This document shows, in pieces, positions 7,999 through 14,594 of a stretch of 17,643 nucleotides of DNA (its first letter is position 1; the number at the start of each line of letters is the position of its first letter). This DNA comes from Candidatus Aminicenantota bacterium (GTDB lineage Bacteria; Acidobacteriota; Aminicenantia; JAMOAD01). Location of the stretch: positions 1-17,643 of the forward strand of contig JALXDT010000200.1 in assembly GCA_027070475.1 (NCBI GenBank). Reading direction: 5' to 3'. The translations under genes and the position numbers were made by a program. A model generated the notes under the pieces. The model ran no database searches. It had not been told where the DNA came from and was given only the letters and a program-made list of their open reading frames with translations.

Positions 7999-9310
7999 GG
8001 ATATTTTAATTGTTGATGATGAAGTAAGCATGGCAAAGGCTATGGGAGAGGCTCTTAAAAGATTGAAGTATGATATTGATATTGTTCATTCTGCAGCTGA
8101 AGCTCTTGAGCTTTTTGAAAAAAATATTTACAAGGTTGTTGTAAGTGATGTCAGAATGGAGAAAATGAGTGGCAAAGAGCTTTTAAAAAAAATAAAAATG
8201 CTTTCGCCTAAAACTTCTGTTATCCTTGTGACTGCGTACGGAACAGTTCAGGATGCTGTTGAGGTTATGAAAGAGGGAGCCTCCGATTATATTCTAAAAC
8301 CTTTTTCAGCAGAGCAGCTTCAGAATACGGTCAGAAGATATTTTCCTTCGGATTTTTCTCTTCAAAAGTTCAGGGAAATAATATTTAAGAGCAAGAGTAT
8401 GGAAAAAGTTTTAAAATTGGCTGAAAAGGCTGCTATGGTTAATGCCCCCGTTTTGATTCAGGGAGAGAGTGGAACAGGTAAGGAGATGCTTGCAAGATAT
8501 ATTCATAAAAATAGTTCAAGAAAGGATAAACCCTATATAGCCGTAAACTGTGCAGCGATTCCGGAAAATCTTCTTGAATCGGAACTTTTTGGTTATGAAA
8601 AGGGAGCTTTTACAGGGGCGACAAGTTCAAAACCGGGAAAATTCGAATTGGCTGACGGAGGGACAATTGTTCTTGATGAAATAGGTGAGCTTCACTTATC
8701 TCTTCAATCAAAACTTTTGAGAGTGCTTCAAGAGGGTGAAGTTGACAGATTGGGCGGTGTGAAAACAATTCCTGTTGATGTAAGATTAATATCAATTACA
8801 AACAAAGACTTAAATGAGCTTGTTTCAGAGGGAAAGTTCAGGGAGGATCTCTTTTTCAGAATAAATGTTATACCGATAGAGATTCCTCCATTGAGAGAAA
8901 GACCGGAGGATATTGAATACCTCACCACATACTTTTTAAATGTTTACAGAGAGGAAAACGGGAAAAAGGAGCTGAAGATCTCAGCAAAAACATTAAAACT
9001 TTTGAAAGAGTATAGTTGGCCCGGTAATGTCAGGGAACTTCAAAATATTATTCAAAGAGCTGTGATTTTTGCTGAGGGAAAGGAGATCAATCCTGAGGAT
9101 CTCTTTTTGGATAAAAACAGAAAGAAGATAAAACTTTCGGATGAACTGGTAAGGCTTGATGAGATGGAAAGAAGAATGATAATCATGGCTCTTAAAAAGA
9201 CTCTTGGCAACAGAAAAAAAGCTGCGGAAATATTGGGAATTTCCGAAAGAACTTTAAGAAACAAAGTTAAAGAGTATGAACTTAATATTGAGGAGATATT
9301 AAGGAGTTAA
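7991..9310 (+). CDS. Sigma-54-dependent NtrC-class response regulator (FleR/FlrC-like)
   Basis: 439 residues in three domains. Receiver: acidic pair D9-D10, phosphoacceptor D53 (VVSDVRM) and the T-A/K switch positions (VTAYG, LKPF). AAA+ domain: Walker A GESGTGKE (158-165), the sigma-54 contact loop GAFTGA intact at 205-210, Walker B GGTIVLDEIGEL, and RERPEDI / WPGNVREL. C-terminal Fis-type helix-turn-helix: NRKKAAEILGISERTLRNK. It should activate sigma-54 promoters when phosphorylated by the upstream kinase. The start is GTG at 7991 preceded by AGGAGG at 7979-7984; a longer frame from TTG at 7970 would run through that ribosome site. The targets are not visible here, but the kinase's FlrB-like form and the nearby FlhX suggest flagellar genes. 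Confidence 0.92.
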   Translation: MIKDILIVDDEVSMAKAMGEALKRLKYDIDIVHSAAEALELFEKNIYKVVVSDVRMEKMSGKELLKKIKMLSPKTSVILVTAYGTVQDAVEVMKEGASDYILKPFSAEQLQNTVRRYFPSDFSLQKFREIIFKSKSMEKVLKLAEKAAMVNAPVLIQGESGTGKEMLARYIHKNSSRKDKPYIAVNCAAIPENLLESELFGYEKGAFTGATSSKPGKFELADGGTIVLDEIGELHLSLQSKLLRVLQEGEVDRLGGVKTIPVDVRLISITNKDLNELVSEGKFREDLFFRINVIPIEIPPLRERPEDIEYLTTYFLNVYREENGKKELKISAKTLKLLKEYSWPGNVRELQNIIQRAVIFAEGKEINPEDLFLDKNRKKIKLSDELVRLDEMERRMIIMALKKTLGNRKKAAEILGISERTLRNKVKEYELNIEEILRS

Positions 9311-9321
9311 GGAGGAATAAA

Positions 9322-10014
9322 GTGAAGAAGATAATCATTAAAAAAGAGATTTTTGAAATGTTTCCTGATTTTAAAAGGGGTGTTTTAATCTCTGAAAATA
9401 TAAATAATGCTGAGCCAAATGATAAAATTAAGGAACTTTTAAATAAAGAGATTAAAAGTAAAGAGGGCTTCTCATCTCATCCTTATATAGAAGCATGGGA
9501 AGAAGCTCACAGAAAATTCGGCTCAAATCCTAATAAATACCCTCCTTCCGTTAAATCTCTCATAAAAAGGGTTTCAAAGGGAAAGAGTATTCCTTTTATA
9601 AACAATCTTGTGGCCCTTTTTAACTACATATCTTTAAAATATATTATTCCATGCGGTGGAGATGATCTTGATAAAATTTCAGGTAATCTTGTTTTAGGCT
9701 TTTCTTCGGGGGATGAAAAATTTATTCCCTTAGGAGGTAATGAAGTGGAAAATCCTCTGCCCGGCGAGGTTATTTACTTTGATGATAATACAAAGGATGT
9801 TATGTGTAGAAAATGGAATTGGAGAAACGGAGATTTTTCAAAAATGACGGAGAATACAAAAAGAGCTGTTATCAATATTGACGGAATAGGTAAAATTCCT
9901 GAAGATACAATAAAAAAAGCCGGAGAGGAGATGAAATCCATTCTTGAAACAGAGTTAAAAGCCAATGTAAAATTTGTAATTCTTAAAAAAGAAGCTCCTG
10001 AACAGGAAATTTAA
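9322..10014 (+). CDS. B3/B4-domain protein (COG3382, PheRS beta editing-domain homologue)
   Basis: 230 residues matching the free-standing B3/4 domain family. Visible hallmarks: an HPYIEAWEEAHRKFGSNPNKYPPSVKSL block (about 53-80) and IPFINNLVALFNYISLKYIIPCGGDDLDKISG (about 92-123), followed by the substrate-pocket region with ENPLPGEVIYFDD and RKWNWRNGD. In PheRS the B3/B4 domain hydrolyses mischarged Tyr-tRNA(Phe); for stand-alone homologues a role in removing wrong amino acids from tRNA is suspected but not shown here. The start is GTG at 9322 with GGAGGA at 9311-9316, 11 bases after the regulator's stop, so it should be the third gene of the operon. Its stop codon overlaps the point where the interrupted acetyltransferase frame, coming from the other strand, would end. 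Confidence 0.82.
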   Translation: MKKIIIKKEIFEMFPDFKRGVLISENINNAEPNDKIKELLNKEIKSKEGFSSHPYIEAWEEAHRKFGSNPNKYPPSVKSLIKRVSKGKSIPFINNLVALFNYISLKYIIPCGGDDLDKISGNLVLGFSSGDEKFIPLGGNEVENPLPGEVIYFDDNTKDVMCRKWNWRNGDFSKMTENTKRAVINIDGIGKIPEDTIKKAGEEMKSILETELKANVKFVILKKEAPEQEI

Positions 10015-10061
10015 TCTTTTAACTCTTTTTCCATTGAGTATGCATCAATATCGGTAGGATA

Positions 10062-10463
10062 TTAGGAAGTGATAATACCTTCAATCCTATATCCCAATTT
10101 TTTATAAAATTCTATTGCAGGTTTATTGTTAGCAGCAACCTCTAAAAAAACCTTTATTACCGAATTTTCTCTCATTATCTTTTCAGCCTCTTTCATCAGA
10201 ATTTTTCCGATTCCCATTCTTCTGTATTCAGGCAGAATATCTATGGTAAGAATTTCTCCGAATTCGTAAAATAAATAAATGAGGATAAAACCAATTATTT
10301 TATTGTTTAATTTAGCTCCTATTTTTATCGTATTATTATCCTCAATATAAAGTGAAAATGTTTCTTTATCAAAGGCGATTTCCGGCGGAAAGCAGATTCT
10401 ATCTATTTCATACATCTCTTCAATATCTTTTTGGGAAAGTTCAAATAGTTCAATGTCAGGCAT
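10062..10463 (-). CDS. rimI: RimI-like N-acetyltransferase, frame interrupted by a stop codon
   Basis: 133 residues of a GNAT acetyltransferase of the RimI type (N-terminal acetylation of ribosomal protein S18 and others). Present: an acidic N-terminal helix with CFPPEIAF, the IGFILIY core, the acetyl-CoA loop RRMGIGKIL (81-89), E108, NKPAIEFYKKLGYR with Y120. The family normally runs about 145-150 residues and ends with a YYP...DA..M strand. After the TAA at 10062-10064 the same frame continues YPTDIDAYSMEKELKD and stops at 10011-10013: the TAA stands exactly where the first Tyr of YYP belongs. So this is a nonsense mutation, a sequencing error, or a shortened protein. It starts directly after the glycosyltransferase stop (0 bases between). 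Confidence 0.8.
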   Translation of the reverse strand: MPDIELFELSQKDIEEMYEIDRICFPPEIAFDKETFSLYIEDNNTIKIGAKLNNKIIGFILIYLFYEFGEILTIDILPEYRRMGIGKILMKEAEKIMRENSVIKVFLEVAANNKPAIEFYKKLGYRIEGIITS

Positions 10464-11201
10464 TTACTTTTTATAGATTATTTTATCCCCTCGGAAAATG
10501 TAGAGGATAAAATTTTTTATCAGCACATAGAATGCTCTTACCCCGTCTTTCCAGTTTATCTTCTTCCCTTCCTCATAGGTTCTTCCATGGTAGGAAATTC
10601 CTATTTCATAAACCCTTATTCCTTTTACTTTTGATAATTTGAATGTAACCTCAGGCTCAAACCCGAATCTGTTTTCAGTCAGCTTTATTTTTTTTATTAT
10701 GTCAGCTTTGAAAACTTTATAACAGGTTTCCATATCGGATAAATTAAGATTTGACAGCATGTTTGAAAAAAGTGTTAAAATTTTATTCCCTAAATAGTGC
10801 CAGAAATAGAGAACCCTTCTTGCCTCCGTGGTTATGAACCTTGAACCATAGACAACATCAGCTCTATCCTCAAGTATGGGTTTTATGAGTTTTCCGTATT
10901 CATCGGGATCATACTCAAGGTCAGCATCCTGAATGATTATGATATCTCCGCTTGCTTTCTCTATTCCCTTTCTTAAGGAATAGCCTTTGCCCATATTCTT
11001 TTCATTTTTAAGTAAAACAATTTCGCTGAATTTTGATTTGAGCTCCTCAAGTTTTTTATAACTTCCATCTTTTGAACAATCATCAATTATTATAAGCTCC
11101 TTTTCAATATTGAGCTTTACGGAAAGCACCTTTTTGACTATTTCCTCCACTGTCTTCTCTTCATTGTAAACAGGCATAATTATACTTAACTTCTTTCCCA
11201 T
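10464..11201 (-). CDS. Family 2 glycosyltransferase, DPM1-like (polyprenyl-phosphate sugar transferase)
   Basis: 245 residues, GT-A fold. It opens with KKLSIIMPVYNEEKTV, then the nucleotide-binding IIIDDCSKDGS (D40, D41), KNEKNMGKGYSLRKGI, and the metal-binding QDADLEYDPDE (D92-A93-D94), followed by VVYGSRF and the acceptor-side FGFEPEVTFKL. This is the pattern of dolichol/undecaprenyl-phosphate mannose or glucose synthases, moving a sugar from a nucleotide sugar to a lipid carrier at the cytoplasmic face. No C-terminal membrane domain follows beyond a weak hydrophobic stretch (FYVLIKNFILYIF). The frame is open to an ATG at 11252, but the ATG at 11201 gives the family N-terminus and lies 6 bases after a TATAAT. 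Co-transcribed with the acetyltransferase. Confidence 0.85.
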   Translation of the reverse strand: MGKKLSIIMPVYNEEKTVEEIVKKVLSVKLNIEKELIIIDDCSKDGSYKKLEELKSKFSEIVLLKNEKNMGKGYSLRKGIEKASGDIIIIQDADLEYDPDEYGKLIKPILEDRADVVYGSRFITTEARRVLYFWHYLGNKILTLFSNMLSNLNLSDMETCYKVFKADIIKKIKLTENRFGFEPEVTFKLSKVKGIRVYEIGISYHGRTYEEGKKINWKDGVRAFYVLIKNFILYIFRGDKIIYKK

Positions 11202-11207
11202 AAAACT

Positions 11208-11236
11208 ATTATACCAGTGGTTGAGATTTGACACAA
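11208..11236 (-). promoter_or_regulatory. Promoter of the glycosyltransferase run, predicted leaderless
   Basis: On the minus strand TTGTGT (11231-11236), a 17-base spacer and TATAAT (11208-11213) preceded by TGG, giving an extended -10. Six bases separate the -10 from the ATG at 11201, placing the expected transcription start on the ATG. No Shine-Dalgarno is present. Confidence 0.6.
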
Positions 11237-11307
11237 ATTTGACAAAAGACATTCGGACTAAAAATCGGGGAAACTTTTTAGAAGGCTGATAATTATTATT
11301 TATAAGA

Positions 11308-11383
11308 TGGGGTGAGTGAGGGGACTTGAACCCCCAACATTCGGATCCACAGTCCGATGCTCTGCCATTGAGCTACACTCACC
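11308..11383 (-). tRNA. tRNA-His (GTG anticodon)
   Basis: A full cloverleaf on the minus strand: acceptor stem GTGAGTG pairing with CACTCAC, a D arm (GCTC...GAGC), an anticodon loop reading CTGTGGA with the GTG anticodon, and a T arm (GGGGG TTCAAGT CCCCT). The extra 5' G at 11383, opposite C73 at 11311, is the identity feature of histidine tRNA. The 3' CCA is encoded at 11308-11310. Confidence 0.96.
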
Positions 11384-11394
11384 AAATCTTAAGT

Positions 11395-11423
11395 ATTTTA
11401 TAATATCTTGGTTATTTGTTCAA
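11395..11423 (-). promoter_or_regulatory. Predicted promoter of tRNA-His
   Basis: On the minus strand TTGAAC (11418-11423), a 17-base spacer, TAAAAT (11395-11400). It ends 11 bases before the tRNA 5' end, which is normal for a stable RNA with a short leader. The -35 lies inside the end of the truncated reading frame described next, and the -10 overlaps its stop codon. Confidence 0.5.
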
Positions 11424-11577
11424 GTTTTGTCCTTCTTGTGGATAATTTTATTAACTTTTCCTTAATTTCGTCATTAAGGAAAGGGAGACTTTTGATGTTT
11501 GTTTCAAACTCTTTCAGGGTATTCTTCTGACTTACACTCGCACACGAAAAATTAACTTGACTTTTTGCTTTTCTTTG
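11398..11577 (-). pseudogene. 3' end of a truncated gene (remnant), unidentified
   Basis: The minus strand is open for 60 codons, from after a TAG at 11578-11580 to a TAA at 11398-11400, with no ATG, GTG or TTG start. The last 40 or so codons (from about QKNTLKEFE to KLEQITKIL) read like a real charged helical protein end; the first part (CASVS...) does not. This looks like the tail of a gene whose front was removed, perhaps when the island on its right arrived. I do not recognise the family. The breakpoint would lie around 11525-11555. Confidence 0.4.
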
Positions 11578-11586
11578 CTATATATT
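11557..11586 (+). promoter_or_regulatory. Promoter driving the island genes
   Basis: TTGACT at 11557-11562, an 18-base spacer, TATATT at 11581-11586 (or TATATA at 11579-11584 with 16). It is the first good promoter ahead of the plus-strand island genes. The expected start is near 11593, exactly on the ATG of a 14-codon reading frame. Confidence 0.5.
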
Positions 11587-11592
11587 ATTTAT

Positions 11593-11637
11593 ATGAGGTT
11601 AAGGATGATAAACTCTGGCGTAATAAAGGGGGGTTAA
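11593..11637 (+). CDS. Possible 14-residue leader peptide
   Basis: The ATG at 11593 lies 6 bases after the -10 and would be the first base of the transcript, as for the leaderless genes elsewhere in the window. It encodes MRLRMINSGVIKGG and stops 4 bases before the ATG at 11642. Its last codons overlap the G-run (11628-11633) that serves as ribosome site for the next gene, so its translation could govern access to that site. It may equally be chance; no attenuator hairpin is evident. Confidence 0.25.
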   Translation: MRLRMINSGVIKGG

Positions 11638-11641
11638 AGCT

Positions 11642-11848
11642 ATGATGGGAAAAAATTCTCATAAAATAACCCTTAAGAAGACCGCACAGTATTTTAAAAA
11701 AGGAAAATTTACTCTTTATAAAATGGCAAGGGAAGTCAAAATCCCCGCTGAGAAAATTGAAGTGAAAAGAAATAAAAAATTAATATTCCGAGTTCCTAAT
11801 AATCAGGAATTTATAAGGAATATGAAGACAATTTATGGGAGGAGGTAA
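11642..11848 (+). CDS. Small basic protein, possible HTH regulator or antitoxin
   Basis: 68 residues, strongly basic. It follows a GGGGGG ribosome site (11628-11633) at 8 bases; two ATGs stand in tandem (11642, 11645). The middle (FTLYKMAREVKIPAEKIE, about 24-41) has the shape of a short helix-turn-helix, similar in layout to small UPF0175-like or ParD-type antitoxins, followed by a basic strand (VKRNKKLIFRV). I do not recognise a specific family. As first gene of the island run it could be a DNA-binding regulator of the genes behind it, and the pair of GAACAGTTC palindromes at 11893-11948 would be a natural target. That link is inference only. Confidence 0.5.
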   Translation: MMGKNSHKITLKKTAQYFKKGKFTLYKMAREVKIPAEKIEVKRNKKLIFRVPNNQEFIRNMKTIYGRR

Positions 11849-11850
11849 AA

Positions 11851-11985
11851 ATGACTAGAAAAAATGGAAACAGAGCCCCAACGGGATGTAAATACGAACA
11901 GTTCACATATCTTCCAAAATTATCGTTTTATACGAACAGTTCGGATATGAAGAAGTTGCCCGAATCCCCTATAAGGAGGTACTAA
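11851..11985 (+). CDS. Short ORF of 44 codons with a strong ribosome site
   Basis: The ATG at 11851 is preceded by GGAGGAGG, an excellent ribosome site, and begins 3 bases after the previous stop. The frame ends at 11983-11985, one base before the next gene's ATG, and contains that gene's AGGAGG ribosome site (11974-11979), so the three ORFs are arranged for translational coupling. The product (start MTRKNGNRAPTG, end LPESPIRRY) has no recognisable motif, is basic and rich in Tyr, Ser and Asn. Its middle is made of the two GAACAGTTC-centred direct repeats, so the DNA may matter more than the peptide. Confidence 0.4.
   Translation: MTRKNGNRAPTGCKYEQFTYLPKLSFYTNSSDMKKLPESPIRRY
11893..11948. 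repeat. Two direct repeats each holding a GAACAGTTC palindrome
   Basis: The 18-base repeat TACGAACAGTTCNNATAT occurs at 11893-11910 and 11931-11948, 38 bases apart start to start, with 16 of 18 positions identical. Each holds a perfect palindrome centred on A: GAAC-A-GTTC, extended to CGAAC-A-GTTCG in the second copy. A one-base loop cannot form an RNA hairpin, so a protein-binding site on DNA is the simpler reading. Confidence 0.5.
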
Positions 11986-11986
11986 A

Positions 11987-12661
11987 ATGATTGTAAAAGG
12001 TATTGTAAGACATTTTGGGAATCTAATATCCAGCGCTGAAAGGTGCATTATTGAAGGAATAAATGATGGTAGAATGGAAACAGAACCATCAATTACAGAT
12101 CGTTTCATAAATGAGCTTGAGAGAGTTTTTAATCAAGAAAGAGGAAAAGAAAATATATTATTTAGAGCTAGGACTTTGCGGGATAGAGGGCCGAATGCTC
12201 CCGAGCAAAGATTTGGTGCAGATTTTTGCGGAGTTTTAGATGTTCAATTTGAAAATTTTAAACAAACAAAAGGCTTTTTGGCTCAGGCAAAGATGGAAAA
12301 AGATGGAATTGTTGTGCGAAAGGGCTTATGGGGGGTAACTACAGTAACCTTTTCTTCCGAGAATAAGCTTAAAAGGCTCAAAGAACAAGCAGAGAGGATG
12401 CTTTCGGTTACTCCTGATAGTTTTGTCTTTATATTTAGCTCAAAAGGATTTGTAGTTGTTCCAGCATCTTCCATAAAAGGATTGGTTAAAGGGGGCAAAT
12501 TATATGCAAAACCTATTGATCGTTTCTTTAAGGAGTATCTTATGTGCTTTATTGGAGATCATCGATTAAAAGCTTACGATGATAGCTCACTTGAGTCTCT
12601 GAGAGTTAAAACTAATGCCAGAACAGCTATACTGTTTCAAATCCATGAAAAGGGATTATGA
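11987..12661 (+). CDS. PD-(D/E)XK nuclease-like protein
   Basis: 224 residues. The region 75-102 reads FGADFCGVLDV...GFLAQAK: an aspartate (D79) on one strand and a Q-A-K (Q100, K102) on the next, the usual active-site layout of the QxK variant of PD-(D/E)XK nucleases; E43 or E45 in a preceding helix could complete it. The rest (strand VTTVTFSS, helix KLKRLKEQAERML, DSFVFIFSS) fits a compact restriction-endonuclease-like fold. I do not recognise a named family. The start follows AGGAGG at 11974-11979. The ATPase/TOPRIM gene begins 63 bases after its end on the same strand, so the two probably form one defence unit, with this protein as possible DNA-cutting effector. Confidence 0.55.
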   Translation: MIVKGIVRHFGNLISSAERCIIEGINDGRMETEPSITDRFINELERVFNQERGKENILFRARTLRDRGPNAPEQRFGADFCGVLDVQFENFKQTKGFLAQAKMEKDGIVVRKGLWGVTTVTFSSENKLKRLKEQAERMLSVTPDSFVFIFSSKGFVVVPASSIKGLVKGGKLYAKPIDRFFKEYLMCFIGDHRLKAYDDSSLESLRVKTNARTAILFQIHEKGL

Positions 12662-12724
12662 AATGTAGTGGCATAGCATACTTGGATAGGTTAGGTGCAA
12701 TGTCCAAACTACGGAGAAACCAAA

Positions 12725-14581
12725 ATGAAAATTAAAAAACTAATACTGGAAAATTTCCGGATATTTAAGGACAAAATCATTATTGATTTTGATGATCTAA
12801 CTGCATTTGTTGGTAAAAATGATATTGGAAAATCAACTATTTTAGATGCATTAGACATATTCTTTAATGAAAAAGATGCTCAAGTTAAACTTGATAAAGA
12901 GGACATGAGTAAGGGTTCAAGTAATAATGATATAGTAATTGGTATTGTATTTGAAAACTACCCGCAAGAAATTGTGATTGATACTACCGTTCATACAAAT
13001 TTGAGAAAAGAATATTTGCTGAACAGTGACAATTTATTGGAAATTCATAAAATTTTCCCCAATGGAGATGTAAAAAAAGTAAAGACATATATAATGGCTA
13101 ACCATCCATCAAATAAATGGCTTAAAGATCTTCTCATTCTTAAAATATCAGAATTAAAAAAGCGAGCAGGGGAATTAGGAATAGATTTATCTGATGAAGA
13201 TAAAAGGATTGCCTCAGTAATTAGAAAAAAAATACGAGATTATTTTAAGGAGGAGGAAATCCAATTAGACAGGGTTGAGATACCACTTGACAAAGAAGGT
13301 GCTAAGCAAATTTGGGATCAAATAAAAAATTACCTTCCATTATACGCCCTGTTTAAATCAGATAGACAAAATGTTGATCAAGATACAGAAGTTCAAGATC
13401 CTATGAAAATAGCGATAAGAAAACTGCTGAAGGGGGGAGAGATTAGGACCAAGTTAGAAGAAATTAAAAATGAAGTGGAAAAAGAAATAGTCGAGATTGC
13501 AAACTATACAATTGATAAGTTAAATGAAATGAATCCTGAGATAGCACAGAAATTAAAGCCTAAAATTCCTGATCCAAAATGGGAGAATGTATTTAAAGGG
13601 ATAACAATCAGTAGCGATGAAGATATTCCTCTTAATAAGAGAGGAAGTGGAGTTCGCAGGTTAATTTTATTGAATTTTTTCAGAGCAGAGGCTGAAAAGA
13701 AAAAAGAAGAAAGAAATGTTCCAGATATTGTTTATGCCTTTGAAGAACCTGAAACTTCTCAACATCCAGAACATCAAAAGAAATTAATTGAAGCTTTTCT
13801 ATCTTTATCAGAAAGAGAAGATGTCCAGATAATTTTAACAACTCACAGTCCGGGTATTGCCAACTTATTGCCGGTAGAAAGTTTAAGATTTTTATTTAAA
13901 GATAATGATGGGAAAGTTGTTGTTGAGAAAGGAGCTGATGAAGTTTTAAATAAAATAGCCAAAAGTTTAGGTGTGTTACCAACAGTTGATAAAGATATAA
14001 TTGAGCAAATTAAATTAGTTGTATGTGTTGAGGGTCCTACTGATGTAGAATTTTTTAAGAGACTTGGTAAAATAATAGATGATGAATTAAAAATTGACTT
14101 TGAAAATTACAAAAGAGTCGTCATAATACCATTAGGTGGATCCATCCTAAAATATTGGGTTGATAATCATTATTTAAGAAAGTTAAGCAAGCCAGAAATT
14201 CATATTTATGATGGAGACAAAGAGGAATACAATAGAAAAGCTAAAGAAATTAATAATCGTGGGGATGGTAGTAAAGGATTTGTTACTAATAAAAGAGAAA
14301 TTGAGAATTATGTCCATCCAAAAGTATTGGAAGATATATTTAAAGAATTAACTCAAAACTCATTAATTGATAGAAAACAATCAAATTGGATTGATAATTG
14401 GAATCAGCTTGATGTACCTAAAGAGATTAAAAACAAAGGCGTCCCGTTAAAAGAAAAAAAGATCAAAGAAAAGATAACTACGGAAGGGATAGAAAAAATG
14501 ACATTAGAACTTTTCAAAGAATTAAACGCTTATGAAGAAATCGAACAGTGGTTTAAAGCAATGAAAGAGGTGGTTAGTTGA
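12725..14581 (+). CDS. OLD-family endonuclease: ABC-type ATPase plus TOPRIM
   Basis: 618 residues. The ATPase part has Walker A GKNDIGKS (30-37), an ABC-like signature region (NKRGSGVRRL, 304-313), Walker B ending in EEPE (E340, E341) and an H-loop THSP (H374). The TOPRIM nuclease part has VEGPTD (E436, D440), the D-G-D pair at 496-498 (IYDGDKE) and REIENY (524-529). This is the layout of overcoming-lysogenization-defect (OLD) nucleases, which include GajA of the Gabija system; no UvrD-like GajB helicase lies next to it. ATP-controlled DNA cleavage or nicking is the expected activity. The start is ATG 12725 with GGAG at 12713-12716, not the in-frame GTG at 12695. An attC-like palindrome begins 14 bases after the stop. 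Confidence 0.88.
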   Translation: MKIKKLILENFRIFKDKIIIDFDDLTAFVGKNDIGKSTILDALDIFFNEKDAQVKLDKEDMSKGSSNNDIVIGIVFENYPQEIVIDTTVHTNLRKEYLLNSDNLLEIHKIFPNGDVKKVKTYIMANHPSNKWLKDLLILKISELKKRAGELGIDLSDEDKRIASVIRKKIRDYFKEEEIQLDRVEIPLDKEGAKQIWDQIKNYLPLYALFKSDRQNVDQDTEVQDPMKIAIRKLLKGGEIRTKLEEIKNEVEKEIVEIANYTIDKLNEMNPEIAQKLKPKIPDPKWENVFKGITISSDEDIPLNKRGSGVRRLILLNFFRAEAEKKKEERNVPDIVYAFEEPETSQHPEHQKKLIEAFLSLSEREDVQIILTTHSPGIANLLPVESLRFLFKDNDGKVVVEKGADEVLNKIAKSLGVLPTVDKDIIEQIKLVVCVEGPTDVEFFKRLGKIIDDELKIDFENYKRVVIIPLGGSILKYWVDNHYLRKLSKPEIHIYDGDKEEYNRKAKEINNRGDGSKGFVTNKREIENYVHPKVLEDIFKELTQNSLIDRKQSNWIDNWNQLDVPKEIKNKGVPLKEKKIKEKITTEGIEKMTLELFKELNAYEEIEQWFKAMKEVVS

Positions 14582-14594
14582 ATATACACACTGT

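Noticed and set aside
11308..11383. tRNA-His as an integration site for the island
   Set aside because: The island lies on the 5' side of the tRNA, not the 3' side, and I see no repeat of the tRNA 3' end at the other island edge.
12669..12686. TGGCATAGCATACTTGGA, resembling a sigma-54 promoter
   Set aside because: The GG and the downstream element are about two bases too far apart and the GC of the -12 element is missing.
12690..12696. GTTAGGT, a perfect match to the integron right-box consensus GTTRRRY, between the first nuclease-like gene and the OLD gene
   Set aside because: No left box or pairing arm at a workable distance; seven bases are expected by chance. Only a weak TTGGA/TCCAA hairpin lies around it.
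12725..14581. Gabija (GajA) or retron effector identity for the OLD-type gene
   Set aside because: No UvrD-like GajB helicase, reverse transcriptase or structured ncRNA is adjacent, so only the OLD family is claimed.
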